From Reticulitermes speratus (Eukaryota > Arthropoda > Insecta > Blattodea > Rhinotermitidae): 64,000 bases of DNA. This document shows, in pieces, positions 11,531 to 23,692 of the stretch. The stretch's first letter is position 1. The number at the start of each line of letters is the position of its first letter. The notes beneath the pieces are model-generated. The model saw nothing but the letters and a program-made list of their open reading frames with translations, ran no database searches and had not been told where the DNA came from. The stretch is taken from positions 29,571,478 to 29,635,477 of the forward strand of contig JAJKFL010000006.1 in assembly GCA_021186555.1 (NCBI GenBank), in the 5' to 3' direction. The translations under genes were made by a program, and so were the position numbers.

Positions 11531-14500
11531 CAAAGAAAGGCTAAAAAACTGAAGCTTGGAAGCAATATACATCCCATTTGTATTTCTGGGAGTCCTTGAT
11601 GGTACCAGCAAAAAAGTAAGGCCGTACCAGTTCCGGCAGTACCTGTGCATTTCTTTTCGTGCGTCTGCATTAAGGCTGAATGTTCAATCTCCAAGGGGAA
11701 CGCGTTACACTAAATCACGGAACGCCGATCCCACTTCCACTGTGCTAGTGCTCGTTACATTTAGTAATCAAGATGAAAAGACGCTTAAAAAGCGAAACTG
11801 AACCAGGCGGGCGACACGGTTTACTTCCAGCTGCTGTTGCTGACCCGACCTCCTTGGTATTCCACCTTTATGAACACCCTCCATCTGACCTTACAGAGAT
11901 AATTTACAGAAAATGGAACGCGTTCCACTTACACACGGCCGCACAAAGAGTACACGTGTGGCTGTTAACAACAAAAGAGAGCATCACGCCCATTATATCA
12001 GCGAAAGTTTGGCTGTACTTGCTACAATTTTTGGCGTTTGTGGAAACCGCTGCGCGTTTGATCACGGCTCTTCTTGTCGAGGAACAGAATATATAAAAAA
12101 GAGAGGGCACAGCAGAAACAGTTATGTTTATTTATCAACGACGATGATTCTTCAAATTCAAGATATTCTGTTATGACATTTAGAACGAAACAAGCTGTGT
12201 TTAGGAAAAGCATATCTCTGGACAAGTTTCCTTTAAAATCATCATTCAACCGCAGAAAGTAGGACTTCCGTAATGCGCTGCTTATGTCTAGTTTCATGTA
12301 GTGCACATATACAGCAAGGCCCATCGTCACAAGTTATATAAAGATGTCTCATAACATGCAGCTTCCACCGTTCCAAAAATACGTTCGAGCACTTACCACG
12401 GGCGAGCGTACTTCAACACACACAATTATTATTCATATTAAGGCCATTACAGCGAGATTCAGGGTTAATGGTTTCTCACGTCGCCAGAGGTTCTAATTGT
12501 ATTTATGGACTCATGGCAGCGTTGAACAACAGATTTTAACTTCATATATGGCGACTCCGTAATAACTGCAGTGACGACAGGAGATGCCATGGCGTATTTG
12601 CTGTTCAATCCCGGAACTAGCACAGGGTTAATGACGAAAACTGATAAATACTTTCTGCAGGAATGTGGACTTCCGAAGGCATGAAATCAGCAGTTTAAGC
12701 GCCAATATACTGCAACTTATAATCTCACAATGGGCATCGTTTGTAGTGAAATAAGCTCAAATTCCAAGACTATGAACTATGACAACTAACATCCCGTTGC
12801 GAATTTACGAATCCGGTAATCGCGTACCGCAGTGAAGTGACAAATGTCACTCGCTCTGTGCCAGACTTCCATCTGACTACACTCGGGGAGGATGGCGAAC
12901 CTGATATCGAAATGTTACACCACATCACAGTGACTACTGTTGTCGATAAATAACAGTTTCATGCATTTCCCATTCAAAATGGTCTCAAGCATGGCGCTTC
13001 ATCGCCACTATTTAAAACTTCGCTTTATAATGACCCATTAAGTAGGCCAAAATACCTCGATTGGAAGTGAAAACAAGAAGGGTGCACAAAACCCAGACGC
13101 CAGGACGCCGTGGCGGTTAAATTTTGCACGGTGACGCCTAATACTTGTGGATCCTCAGAATGGAACTTACTTCATGTCACCCTTCTGGCACCTAGAACTG
13201 AGGTTGCTCCGAGATTTTTGGAAAATATGTGCAGAACTTGCAGTTTATGCAGGTGTTTGTAGGACAAATAAGAAACAAAGGCCTAAATCAGACACAGAAA
13301 CTCCATTAGACGATGGTAAGAAGCCCTGTCCGGAAACGAAGAAAATAAGTAAGTCTGTGTGTCCATGTCACGTCACGTCACGAGAAGCATAATACAATAC
13401 AAAGGTAGTCAACAAATCATCAGACAACCCGTAAAGTGCATATGTTTGGGGACGACAGTAACAAATCAATGTTACAATCACGAAGAAGTTCAAGAGCAGA
13501 CTAGGCCTACATTCGGGGAGTAAACCCAGATCAGAATATCTGACACTCTACCATCTAGAAACATAAATATTAAAATTTACAAAATTATAATTTCGGCACT
13601 CAACTTGGTCTCTCGCCGTTAAGTATAGAAATTACACTGCAGATGTAGAATAAAGTTCCGATGAGAATAATTACGCCAAAGGGAAGTAGCAGAAAAATGG
13701 GGCGAAGTCCACAAAAGAAGAGTTTCATAATTTGTAGAACTCGGGGCTATTCTTGGGGAAGGAGGTCCCCACCAGGCCCCTCGCATCGACATTATCCCGC
13801 ACGACATATACTATACTTCATACAAAACGTCACCTTCAGACCTTGAAGAAAAATGTTAAAATTAATAAAATACAAAATGGAGCATACATAAAACAAGAGC
13901 GAAAATCTACGGGTGAGGTTGTGTTTCAAAGCATATGAACAGCATTATGATCAGAAATCACTCTTTAACAAACATAAGATGGGAGTCACTTATATAAATT
14001 AAACAAACAACTCACCGGGTTTGAATTTCTTTTAATTTGTACACATTTATGGGAAGGCTGCGTACCCAACTAGGGACGGACTTGGTAGGAGCTACTGTAA
14101 GGGTGATACGAATCGAGAATTAGATTAAGAGGACAGGAAAAACGCAAGGAAAGCTGAGAATCTCATATGAAACTAGCCGGAAACTCACATGTAAGAGATC
14201 ACCAGTTAGTGCCCTTCCTACGTGGTAATGAAACTTTAGATGCTATAAAAGATAGGGAACGTCATCATACGCTGAACGCCTATCAGTTTCAGTTTGTTCC
14301 AAGGTGTTTGTTTTGTAAGCCGTTACCGAATCATCACTCCAACAAGCCTAAAAACAGAAATAAACTAAGAGTCTTCCTTCCAAGGAAACGGCAGTCTGTT
14401 ATAAAGAGGGAAGATGCAGCTGCCACGACCCGCTTTGTAAGACCTTACTCTGATGCTGTATCATCGTAGCAACAGACACAGCCATTTAAAAAGGACTGAT

Positions 14501-14675
14501 TTAACTGAAAGACACAGACCATAGTTTTTGAGGAACGTAGAATTAACCCTTTACACTGAACTTCTTTAAATGCCGTCACTTGACTCCACGTGAGTTTAAA
14601 CACCTTACTGTAATTGGATTCTCAGCAAGGACGCACAATCAGACCTTCAGCGTCCCAAAACGAACAGTTAAAAAC
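11531..14675. other. Unassigned non-coding DNA
   Basis: About 3 kb without a recognised gene or element. Several short frames on both strands, at most 107 codons, overlap each other and show no domain. The frame at 13147-13392 (81 codons) is the most protein-like by composition but I cannot place it. Confidence 0.4.
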
Positions 14676-14994
14676 GTTATTTATTTATCATACCAACTCA
14701 TGCACAATTTTACAATATCATTACTTCACCCCTATACGTATTTCGGCATTCAGAATGCCATCCTCAGGGGTCACAGTGTTAAAAGCATAGCCTTTACATC
14801 GATTGTATAAAATGTTACATCCATATGAGTAAAATGTTGAACATTAAAATATTAGTCCATTGTTTTTGAGTCCTGATTGAGCTTATACACTATATGTGTA
14901 TTAAAATATCACTAAAATGTTAAAATTGTTAAAAATAGGGGTAAAGTAATGATATTGTAAAATTGTGCATAAGTTGGTATGAAAAATAAATAAC
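14676..14994 (-). mobile_element. Foldback element with minus-strand hammerhead motif
   Basis: Terminal inverted arms of 59 nt (14676-14734 and 14936-14994) differ at 3 positions. On the minus strand, next to the left arm, sits CTGAGGA (14767-14761), extra U, GGCAT/ATGCC stem II, GAAAT, loop ACGT, ATA (14735-14733), with helix I starting CCC/GGG. Helix III is U-A here where the other elements have C-G, a compensatory change. About 165 nt of AT-rich filler separates the motif from the right arm. Confidence 0.75.
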
Positions 14995-15050
14995 TTCCAA
15001 TTGCTATAGAATGCACGGTCAATATAACGTAAAGTTTAGTTAGAAACGTG

Positions 15051-15276
15051 TCTTACTTCAAGGAAGCACAAGTTCCCAAAACTCTAAAGCCACCTCAAAG
15101 TTCAAAGCGTCAGGCGGGTGACATGAAGCAAGTTCCATAATGAGGACCCACAAATATTAGGCGCCACCGTACAAAATTTAGTCGCCAGCGCGACCTGACA
15201 CCCGGGATTAGTCGCGGACGTACAAAATTGGGTCGCCAGGGCGACCTGGCACTATTTGTGCACCCCTGCATTACTT
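15051..15276. mobile_element. hAT-like MITE, family H1
   Basis: The element proper is 15059-15268. Its right end, CACCCCTG, reads CAGGGGTGCACAAAT in reverse, a typical hAT-style terminus. Flanking octamers TCTTACTT and CATTACTT match at 6 of 8 positions, consistent with an old 8-bp target duplication. The internal block TACAAAATTTAGTCGCC recurs in the copies at 45235, 60007 and 62466. There is no transposase, so it is non-autonomous. Confidence 0.7.
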
Positions 15277-16335
15277 TTATATCCGTACAAATTCAATGTA
15301 AATTAAGGTTAGGCCTACACTCTCTACCGTGTAAAAACAATTTTAAAACACGCGATTTTTAGAATTATCCCTTTCTGAATACACGATATATTAAGACAGG
15401 CTACGACTGGGGTGGGGGAAGGCGGTTAAAGCCTCATCTCTCTGCATGTAGAATCTAAAAATGTTTAAAAACATTCTGCTATAAGAGAAATAATTCATCA
15501 TAAAAGCCGGAAAGCGGTATAGCAGTTACAGTGATATGGGTCCAGACAAAAAAAAAAACTCCACTGATTTGTTACTCTCCCCTCTCGCGAAATTAAAAGC
15601 ACACAGGGGTCTTGCATACGGCAACACTATACAAGCAAGCAGAGAGAACCCAAATACTTCGGAGTTGCACCGCTGCCTACCATGTCCTCAATACGGCACA
15701 CAAAAGGCCCCGTGCGTTATGAAAAGCTTTCTTTCTTGTCTGGCTAGTTCATGTGATCTTTACAATTACATGCTACCATTCAGACTGGTGCGGGGTTTTA
15801 GTCTCAAGGCTCGAGTTTCAGAACGCGTCACGAATGGTCAAGTAGGCCGGTACGTACTGATTACGGCGAAATAAATCGTTCAGATAGTAACGGTCAGTAA
15901 TTATGTCAAACGCCAGAGTGTTTAGTAAGGCTCACGAAATACAACGAATGGAAATTAACAATATCCCGTCTCGAGTCGCAGTGAACTCGAATTGCCCCTC
16001 GGAATAAAACGCATAGAATTCATTTTTTCCCCCAGTTTCTTATACACGACACGTATGACGTTGAGATAGGACTGACACGTCGCAAATACGGAGAACGTGA
16101 AGTTCACTAAGTCGCTGGAAAACCTTAAGCTTAGGCGTGGATCTTGAGAACAAAAACAAGCTTTGAGGCTTTCATGGCGGTAAAAATTCAGATCGTAGGC
16201 ATTTAGGTTACCGTACCTTGTAGGGTCGCATGCGGTTACCAAGTTTCGGAGGAACCTGCTGGCTCCATTTTCTACCCTGAAGACTACACCGTGTCGTAAC
16301 ACTGATAATTAAGAAAAATGATAACAAGGTAGGCA
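15277..16335. other. Unassigned non-coding DNA
   Basis: No recognised gene. The open frames at 15536-15874 (plus, 112 codons) and 15955-16302 (minus, 115 codons) are among the longer ones here, but show no domain, no signal peptide and no splice context that I can support. Confidence 0.4.
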
Positions 16336-16532
16336 ATGAGATCTGCGCTCTTCTGGGATATTACGCAGCGTCGAATGGTAAGCCTTTACCGACGTTTCGG
16401 GACAAAGCATCGGTCCCATCTTTTTCTTGGGCTTATTGACTCCTGAAGATGGGACCGATACGTTGTCCCGAAACGTCGGTAAAGGATTACCATTCGACGC
16501 TGCGTAATACCCCAGAAGAGCGCAGATCTCAT
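16336..16532 (+). mobile_element. Foldback element with plus-strand hammerhead motif
   Basis: Arms of about 88 nt (16336-16423 and 16445-16532) are near-perfect inverted copies with a short loop. The plus strand has CTGAAGA (16443-16449), extra U, GGGAC/GTCCC stem II with a 9-nt loop, GAAAC (16470-16474), loop GTCG, GTA (16479-16481). Helix I next to the core is weak (C opposite A). The mirror motif on the minus strand has lost CTGA, so only one strand keeps an intact core. The arm block TTACGCAGCGT is shared with 19271 and 53143. Confidence 0.75.
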
Positions 16533-16576
16533 CAATATCGCGGCGGAAGCCTGGAATCACGAAAGGCAGGCAATGT

Positions 16577-17018
16577 ATGTATAACGTTCACATTGTGACG
16601 CGTTCGCGTAACGACTGTTGTAACAGAAACGTAACAGTGCGCGTGTGTGTATTGTTGAGCTACACGTCACTGTCAACAATACAAAATATATTGCGTGTTG
16701 CACACACATGCTTTTATGACGAATTCATGTCGCCCGCAACAATAAAACGTGCTTCGATCTTCACATAAAATACCGATATGTTTGTCCGATTTTTAACCAA
16801 ATCTGGAGTTTCTCGACAGATTTTCGTAAAGTCCTAAATATAAAATTTTACAGAAATCCATCCAGTGGGAAGCCGCGCTGATACGTGCGGGAAGACAGAC
16901 GGACATGACGAAGCTAAGAGGCACTTTTCGCGACTATGCGAACGCCCCTAAAAACGGGTTGGAAAGATGTGAAATGGATTTACCAGATTACACTAACGAG
17001 AATTCGCAATAGCGGGGT
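16577..17018. other. Unassigned non-coding DNA
   Basis: Nothing recognised. A single short open frame (16577-16768) has no features. Confidence 0.4.
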
Positions 17019-17033
17019 GGGGGGGGGGGGGGG
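17019..17033. repeat. Poly-G run, 15 nt
   Basis: Homopolymer run, one of eight long G/C runs in the window. Confidence 0.9.
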
Positions 17034-17097
17034 ATTCAGGGTTCCCCGGCACTTGATTGACAATCTGAGGACCGCTCTCCTTCATCAAGTCAGTTCC

Positions 17098-17140
17098 AAT
17101 ATTTCAACATCTTACTGTAACAGTAAGATGTTGAAATATT
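17098..17140. repeat. Perfect 20-bp hairpin
   Basis: Arms 17098-17117 and 17121-17140 are exact inverted complements with a TAA loop (17118-17120). No poly-T follows and no tRNA-like sequence flanks it. It could be a microRNA-like or foldback relic, or the product of a replication slip. Function unknown. Confidence 0.9.
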
Positions 17141-17754
17141 ACGGCTATCCCCATTAACACCTTCAGACAAGCAGTAGTTAAAAGAATTATTCTGATAGGA
17201 ACCCTATACACACGCTCAACAGGCGACAATAAGTACCAAGTTACTAACAATTACGACAGGTGGTACACATAACGACGACTTCCATACAGTTTTATACTTT
17301 TCCCGTAAAACAAGACGTAATGCAGCCAAAGGTCGGGACAATATCGACTGTACCTATGACATTTGATCCTGGAGAATTAAGCGTTTCACAATTCCGGTCC
17401 ATTACTTTTTTTTTTAACAAGGTTCATCACACTACAAATAACACTGCACAGAAAACATTTCGTCACGTTCTACAAACCGCTAGAATTCGAACCGTCCCTG
17501 ATTGGTTAATCTCACCCTCGAAATGAGATCTAAAAACAAACAAAAACAATCTGAACGTTCTAGATCAGTATTTTTTTAATCTGTGTGCCGCAAGTGGGTC
17601 TTCAGCGTTAAGTGTGCCGTGACATGCTGATTTCAGATGCGTTTCCACATATGTAACATCAGCTCACGAAGTGTAGCAGCTAATAGCAGCAGTGAGGTCT
17701 CATTAACTTTTATCTTGTCAGTTCATCCGTCTGTGCTTTCCTTTGTTAGCGTGT
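17141..17754. other. Unassigned non-coding DNA
   Basis: No recognised gene or element. Confidence 0.4.
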
Positions 17755-18035
17755 TACTAACTACACGGAGCAGAGTCCTTCTTGAGAAACAATTCCTCAA
17801 ATAGTCAAAAAAATTCCCTGCATTTTATGGTATCCGAAGGTTGTCAAAAGAGCCCGCCACGTGTACTTATCCTGAGCTAGACGAATCCAGTCCACTCCAT
17901 TCCATCCAATTTCTTTAAGATAAATTTTAATATTATCATCCTGTCTAAGCCTGTTTTCCAAGTGTTCTCCTTCTTTCAGGTTTTCCAACCAACTCTCTTC
18001 TCAGTCATATATGTACGCTACATGCCCCGCCATCT
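17755..18035 (+). repeat. Dispersed repeat family E copy, most complete
   Basis: It contains CTACACGGAGCAGAG, TCCTTCTTGAGAAAC, ATTCCCTGCATTTTATGG, AGAGCCCGCCACGTG, TATCCTGAGCTAGACG, GAATCCAGTCCACTCC, TTAATATTATCATCCTG, TCTCCTTCTTTCAGG and TACATGCCCCGCCATC. All blocks lie on the plus strand in consensus order. It ends at a 13-nt C run (18038-18050). Confidence 0.8.
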
Positions 18036-18117
18036 CACCCCCCCCCCCCCGATTGTATTACCTCAATACGTAAACAATAGCTCTGTACATTTTAAAATCT
18101 ATATTTTAGACAGCAAA

Positions 18118-18180
18118 TGGGGGTGAAGCGGCCTGGGCGTGAAGCCGACCACTCACCCTATCTAGTGCCGAGGCGTTAAT
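18118..18180 (+). mobile_element. SINE-A fragment
   Basis: A body block with GGTGAAGCGGCCTGGGCGTG, CCGACCACTCACC and ATCTAGTGCCGAGG. Head and tail are absent. Confidence 0.75.
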
Positions 18181-18523
18181 GGCTCGTACGGAGACAACAG
18201 GTTAAGTGTTAGTACTGGTCCATATTTTTTAAGCACTGCGTTTTAATACAGCCGTTTTCTAACTTAGTGTTTTATTTGTTATAAATTGTGCACAATAGAG
18301 TGAGTGTGTTTTTATGAAGTGTAATGCGTACTGCAGTAACAGGCTTGTGGAATAATGCGAACACAACTTAAGCCTGTGCGCACGCACAACTCCACGGGTG
18401 TCGTGACGACATCTGTACAGTCGCATTATTGCTAAATCTGCGTTACAAAAACGCCAATCATAACCTTTCGTACTTTCTTTAACAAAATTCAATTACAATC
18501 TTATTAAAGCTGTTACTGTACAC

Positions 18524-18754
18524 ACCATCAAGGCATACGGGGGGAAGGAGTTACAGCTCCACTCATTTGTCAGTTTCTCGCACCGGCAGCTTTACCCCCA
18601 AACAAACCGTTCCTGATACCCACTGAATTGGGGGCTGAATGGGCTCCAGCGCCGGTCTGGACGCTTTTCAGAAGAGAAAAAGAAACTTCTGTCCCTGCCG
18701 GCATTCGGATCACGATTTGCAATTATCCAGCCCGTAGCCTAGTCACTATACCGC
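18524..18754 (-). mobile_element. SINE-A copy, near full length
   Basis: Plus-strand blocks include GGAGTTACAGCTCCACTC, GAATTGGGGGCTGAATGGG, GCGCCGGTCTGGACG, CTTCTGTCCCTGCCGGC and GCCTAGTCACTATACCG. The minus-strand head ends near 18754 with a recognisable A-box region. The B-box is decayed. Confidence 0.85.
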
Positions 18755-19042
18755 CTACAATACCAAGACTTCTGCGACTTTATTAAGGTAAGACTAACTG
18801 CTTACTTATAATAGTTATCTATGCCCTAAAATAACTTATCAACACATTTAACACCTTATCTACCTATTCAGCATTCCCATCTTTAATCTGAAGGTTATTC
18901 TTGTACTGTATTACACTTGCGCATGTATGTAGACATGCTACTGCTCAACATGACGTACTGTATTGCGATACAAAGACAAATCAACATCCATCTTAATACC
19001 AATGTATATATCAGAAGCATGATATCCAAGGCTCGTCCATCC

Positions 19043-19135
19043 TCTCTCTATCCAGTGGGCACCTGGATTCAAGTAGCCGGAGCGCGAGGTTGACCATTCG
19101 CTTCCATCTCCTGCAGAGGTTAAAACCGATTTGAG
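19043..19135 (+). mobile_element. SINE-A fragment
   Basis: Diverged body: CCAGTGGGCACCTGGATTC, CGGAGCGCGAGGTTGACC and TTCCATCTCCTGCAGAGG. Confidence 0.65.
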
Positions 19136-19270
19136 CTTTCACATACATGTTTATGGTGTGATGCTTAGGCATAGGGACGTCTTCACCTACCTACCTTCAA
19201 GACCACAATATCAAACCACGAACGAGTTAACAGAGCGTCAACTATAAATACAGAAACCCACATAGGTAGG

Positions 19271-19450
19271 TGAGGCCTTCGCTCTTCTGGGACGTTACGC
19301 GGCGTAGGCTGCCAACTGGTTACCACCCTTGAAGATGGGACCGATAGGCTGTCCCGCAATGTCGGTACCCAACTGCCTACCCACTTCGCGTTAACATCCC
19401 AGAAATCGAAGTACTCGACTACACCGCCACGAAAGCCTGAAATCTCGCAG
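19271..19450 (+). mobile_element. Decayed hammerhead foldback element
   Basis: A relative of 16336-16532. TCTTCTGGGACGTTACGC on the left is mirrored by AACATCCCAGAA on the right. The core reads TTGAAGA (19329-19335), GGGAC/GTCCC stem II, GCAAT, GTCG, GTA. Stem II stays paired, but the C of CTGA has become T and GAAAC has become GCAAT, so it should not cleave. Confidence 0.65.
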
Positions 19451-19460
19451 AGAAATAAGA

Positions 19461-21347
19461 CACTGAATGCGTCGAAAGGCTCTGACACAATTAGATTTAC
19501 TGTATTAAGTAAGTAGAATTACTGTAACAGAAGTTACATATTGCGATTTTATTAATGACTGTACGTAAGACTGGTACTGATGTACATATAAAACAAATTA
19601 AATAACAGCTAAAAAAATAATAAGACTGTTAAGACAGATCAGAAAAAAGGCAAATAGCCAAAGCTGAAAAACACCTAAATTTGGTATCATTAGATATTAG
19701 TAACTGCCGAAACATATGATTATTGCATACAGCAATGTAATACGTGTGCTTGACTAACGCTTCTGGTACCACAGTTGATATTCATATATCCATAATTAAG
19801 AACCTACTTCTTAAAGCGATATATCTCGTCTTCCCTCGCTATAAAAAGACAGACAAGATGTACTTCTTGCGTTTTTTTCATATAAGGTAAATGAAGCGTG
19901 CAGACTACGAACTATTCCACACACCAGGTGGAACTACCTTCAAACACAACCAAGAAAAATAACAATACTACAGTGGCAATAGTGTGAATGGTTCTGCACC
20001 GTATTTCGGGGCAGGAACGCTGCGTTCAAAATAAGAGGATATCAACGTCATGACCTAACCTCAATATCACTTTGGTGTGGCCTCCTGAATTCTGTGACAT
20101 GTACAAACCAAAGAACGAATGTAAGTCTACAGAAACAGGCTAGCATACGCACTGAGCACCTATCTAAGTCACACACAACCTTGACACATGCTGATACCGG
20201 TGATGCGTGCACAGTACGATGGTGAACCACTTAGAAGAAGAAACGGTCGGAGAACAATACATTAGTAAAGCTGTCCCTGTGCTTAATTAAGCAGTACGTC
20301 GTTTAGATACATGGAGGAACAGACGCATAGCTTCATGCATTCTTAACCTTGGCTCTGACGCCACTCTTTATACAGCAGGGCAATTAACCAGCATGGCTGT
20401 ATAGTCACTTCTGAAAACTTCCAAAAAAAATGTAACTAGTGACAGTTTGGAAACTTTTTGTGAAAGCATAAGACGATACAAAAATCCATCAGTGTGTGTG
20501 GTTATACTTCCACACAACCAAAGCGCTGTATACCACAGTCATATACTACAGTCTACAGCAGAGTTTCCCAACTTATTTGCCACACATTTTTCATATACTG
20601 AGGAATACCTGCCTATGAAAACGTTTACAGGCCAGAAAAAGTTGACAGCGGAAAGCATAATTAAATTACTGCTGAATTATTGTCAAGAAAATTTACTTGT
20701 AAAGAGAAGCTATAAGTCGGCTTCCGTTGTAAGGAAAAATTAAATCATTTTCCTGTATTCTTATATTATGTAATTTTTTGTCAAATATCAAAGTATCAAA
20801 TCGAACTTAAACATCAAAATAAGTTCACATACAAAGTCAACATAAGCTTTACATTCAGTGTGAAACTTGGGCATGTTACGGTTTGTAGAAATGTTGAATA
20901 CTTGGCCGAATTTTGGACACACACACACACTCGCAGTTCTTCCTCGCCAGACAATAGACGATTTATTTTTGTGCTTTTAATGTTGGTCAGACACGAGAGC
21001 GCTTGTTCACAGAGGCAAGAAGTTGAAAACTGGAGCAAGACGTTCTTTCGAGGAATATTTGGAATTTCCGCGGTATTTGAAAATTTCTGTTTATTTATTC
21101 CACGATTTTTCAGGAACCCCTAACGATGCAGCGTACAGCACCACGCAAATTATCTCGATTCCTCTGCCATAAAACAGCATGCTAGCTATCTGCCGAGTGC
21201 TGGTGGTGGTTTTGTTGACTTCATGCAGGCTACGAGCCACGTGTGGAACAGGCAGCCTTGTCCAACATGTCAAGTAAAGGTGATCTGTACATTCCAGACC
21301 TCGCGAATCGGTAAGGAGGTCTCGACCTCGATGTGTAGGACTACAAC
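19461..21347. other. Unassigned AT-rich DNA
   Basis: No gene recognised. The frame at 20447-20743 (98 codons) has no known domain. A GCTGTCCCTGTGCTTAA block at 20269-20285 matches the tail region of a minus-strand SINE-A, as at 63353, and is probably a small SINE remnant. Confidence 0.4.
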
Positions 21348-21467
21348 ATGCAGTTTAAAAATACGATACACTCAAGGACTGTGCTATGCCAATGTACTCG
21401 TTGCTATATGCAGTTTCAAAATGATGATACACGCAAGGATGTACTGTGCAATTGTACTCGTTTTGCC
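21348..21467. repeat. Diverged 60-bp tandem duplication
   Basis: 21348-21407 and 21408-21467 align with period 60. Shared blocks are ATGCAGTTT, GATACAC.CAAGGA and TGTACTCGTT. About a quarter of positions differ, so it is old. Confidence 0.65.
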
Positions 21468-21564
21468 TCACATGATGGATCCAGCAACCCACAGCAGGAC
21501 AAGGAATGTCAGTCCATTTAAATCCATACGTCATTCGTTACGACATGAAAAAGGGGGGGGGGGG

Positions 21565-23475
21565 ACATGTTTAGAATATGACGACGCAGTGACGTATTTT
21601 GAAATGGGTAAGGGCTGATACAAGGGCAACTACTGCGTCTACATTTTTCTGACACAAGACGGTTAGGCAGAACCATTACTTTTAAACCCGGCGGTCGGTA
21701 TATGACTATGTTATTAACTGGGAGTGTATTCGTGGAATGATGTGCTACCTTCGTAACAGAAGGGAATTAAATCATTAGTTTCTCATGTCCGGTAAGAATT
21801 CCCTTTGAAACTGACTGAAGAAAGCATGGCAGTATAGTTACGTATCACGGAATCACAAACCCACCATTAGTTGTTACAAAATCAGACCTCATACAATTGT
21901 TGAAGTGGCATACATTCTCAAAAAGCACAGCTTCTGCAACTTGAGAAACAGAAAACGATGTAACTTAGCTGATGAGGGCCCACCAGTGTGGTGAGCCCGG
22001 GTTTATTTCACCGCCAGCTCACATGGAGCATACATCAGTGACATAACGTATTAAGAAGTACACGGTAACCATTCCCACATTTAAAAGCAAAGAACGTCAT
22101 ACGCGCAATTGTTCCCGAATTCTCAATGTTAGACCCAAAATACTGCATTCATCGTAATGACACACCGTCCAGGATAGTGTTTCCTTGTTTCTTCTTAGAT
22201 ATTGATTACTTACCGTGCCAGTGCCATTTCGGCATGGAATCCGCTGTGTTGGGACTGCTGCTCCCACAACACAACACAATATACTACAATACACAAAACA
22301 CGTCACAACATCACACACTGTAATCCGAGGCTGCGGGTTCTGTTCCCGGTAAGGTCACAAGCTATCAGCGCACTCCACGTAACACAACACCTCGTACAGA
22401 ACTGGACCAACAAGACCTAACCGTCTACTATCCACTGCTGCCAACTGCTACACGTTCACTTCCCCTAGCCAACCGAGGTCAACTACTCTGGGCAAGCGGG
22501 AAAGAGAGAGCGAAAGGAAGAATGAACGAAAGAAACCTTCATTCGAATAGTTTCCAATTGCGCTTCTCCTGATAGCTATATGGCATACTTAAGAAATAAA
22601 CGCAAGGTCTTATCTACAGCCCTCCCTGCCAACACAGATTAAAGAGATTTTAAATCAGAAAATGGTGAAAATTACTTTCTGTCAAGATATCGGTCGGCCT
22701 CATTAGATTTCCGTTTTATTAAGAGGATCATTCTAATCGCATGATAAACTCTGTGACCTGTTCAAGTGGGAAACTGTGCAACGTCAAAGTAGTGTACTTC
22801 ATTAGAAAGAAATAAGTTTCGAAAACCACGAACTTATATACATGTGACTAAAAATTTTAAGTTCTGATCATCTTATGCAGCCTACGCAATCATTACACTT
22901 AATACAAATAATTACAATTATAAATATTCATACGAGGCATTCTGAAAGTATGGAAGTTTATTATTTAGGCCTAAACATTTCACAGTTAATTAATAAAATT
23001 ACTAATTAAAACAAAATAAGATAAAAATAATCACTTAGCAGTAAATTGATATGAAGAGGCCCTACACGTACTGAAATGTTACAAAGAAAACTCATTACGA
23101 ATACATGTTAATTATTCTGGATGAAGTTGTAAAATATTTAGTTTTACTTACAAATTTTAGCTACAGTTTTTGGGGCTGTTCAATTATTACGCACAAAACA
23201 GCGGCTCTGATCCAAACACGATGCAGAGCTGCACTTCAAGGACTGTCTACATAATATCCCTCTAATTCCACCCCATGACTAAAAAAACAACCCCTACCGT
23301 CACAGACCACGATTGGAAAATACGTAACGTTCCCTCTCAAGGTCACGGACGTGGAAAACGAGGGATTGCTTCAACATATCGTAACTACGTACCCTAGGCG
23401 TCGCCCACACGTCAACAATATTGTTGAAAAAATTGTCAAATACTTTTTGTCAACAACGATAAATAAATTTACAAA
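21565..23475. other. Unassigned non-coding DNA
   Basis: A 12-nt G run (21553-21564) precedes this stretch. An A/C-rich low-complexity patch lies at 22262-22320. No gene or element is otherwise seen, and the short frames there follow the low complexity. Confidence 0.45.
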
Positions 23476-23692
23476 CAAGGGCGTAGCTGGGGGGTAGTGC
23501 GACTGCCCCGGGCGGCAAAATGAATATTTTAAATGAACAAATTTAACTTTTTGGGCTCAAAAATTTTTAAATTACTGAGATAAAATAAAAGAAAATTCAA
23601 TAAATAATTGATTGTTTGAAGTTCATAATTTCTCTTACGGGTGGGCATTGTGTTTACTAGCTCTGGGCCCCAAAAAACCAGCTACGCCACTG
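23476..23692. mobile_element. hAT-like MITE, family H2
   Basis: Terminal inverted repeats: left CAAGGGCGTAGCTGG, right CCAGCTACGCCACTG, which is CAGTGGCGTAGCTGG in reverse. Flanking octamers TTTACAAA and CTGACAAA agree at 6 of 8 positions, as expected for an aged 8-bp target duplication. The 217-bp interior is AT-rich and non-coding. This terminus type is common among hAT MITEs. Confidence 0.8.
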
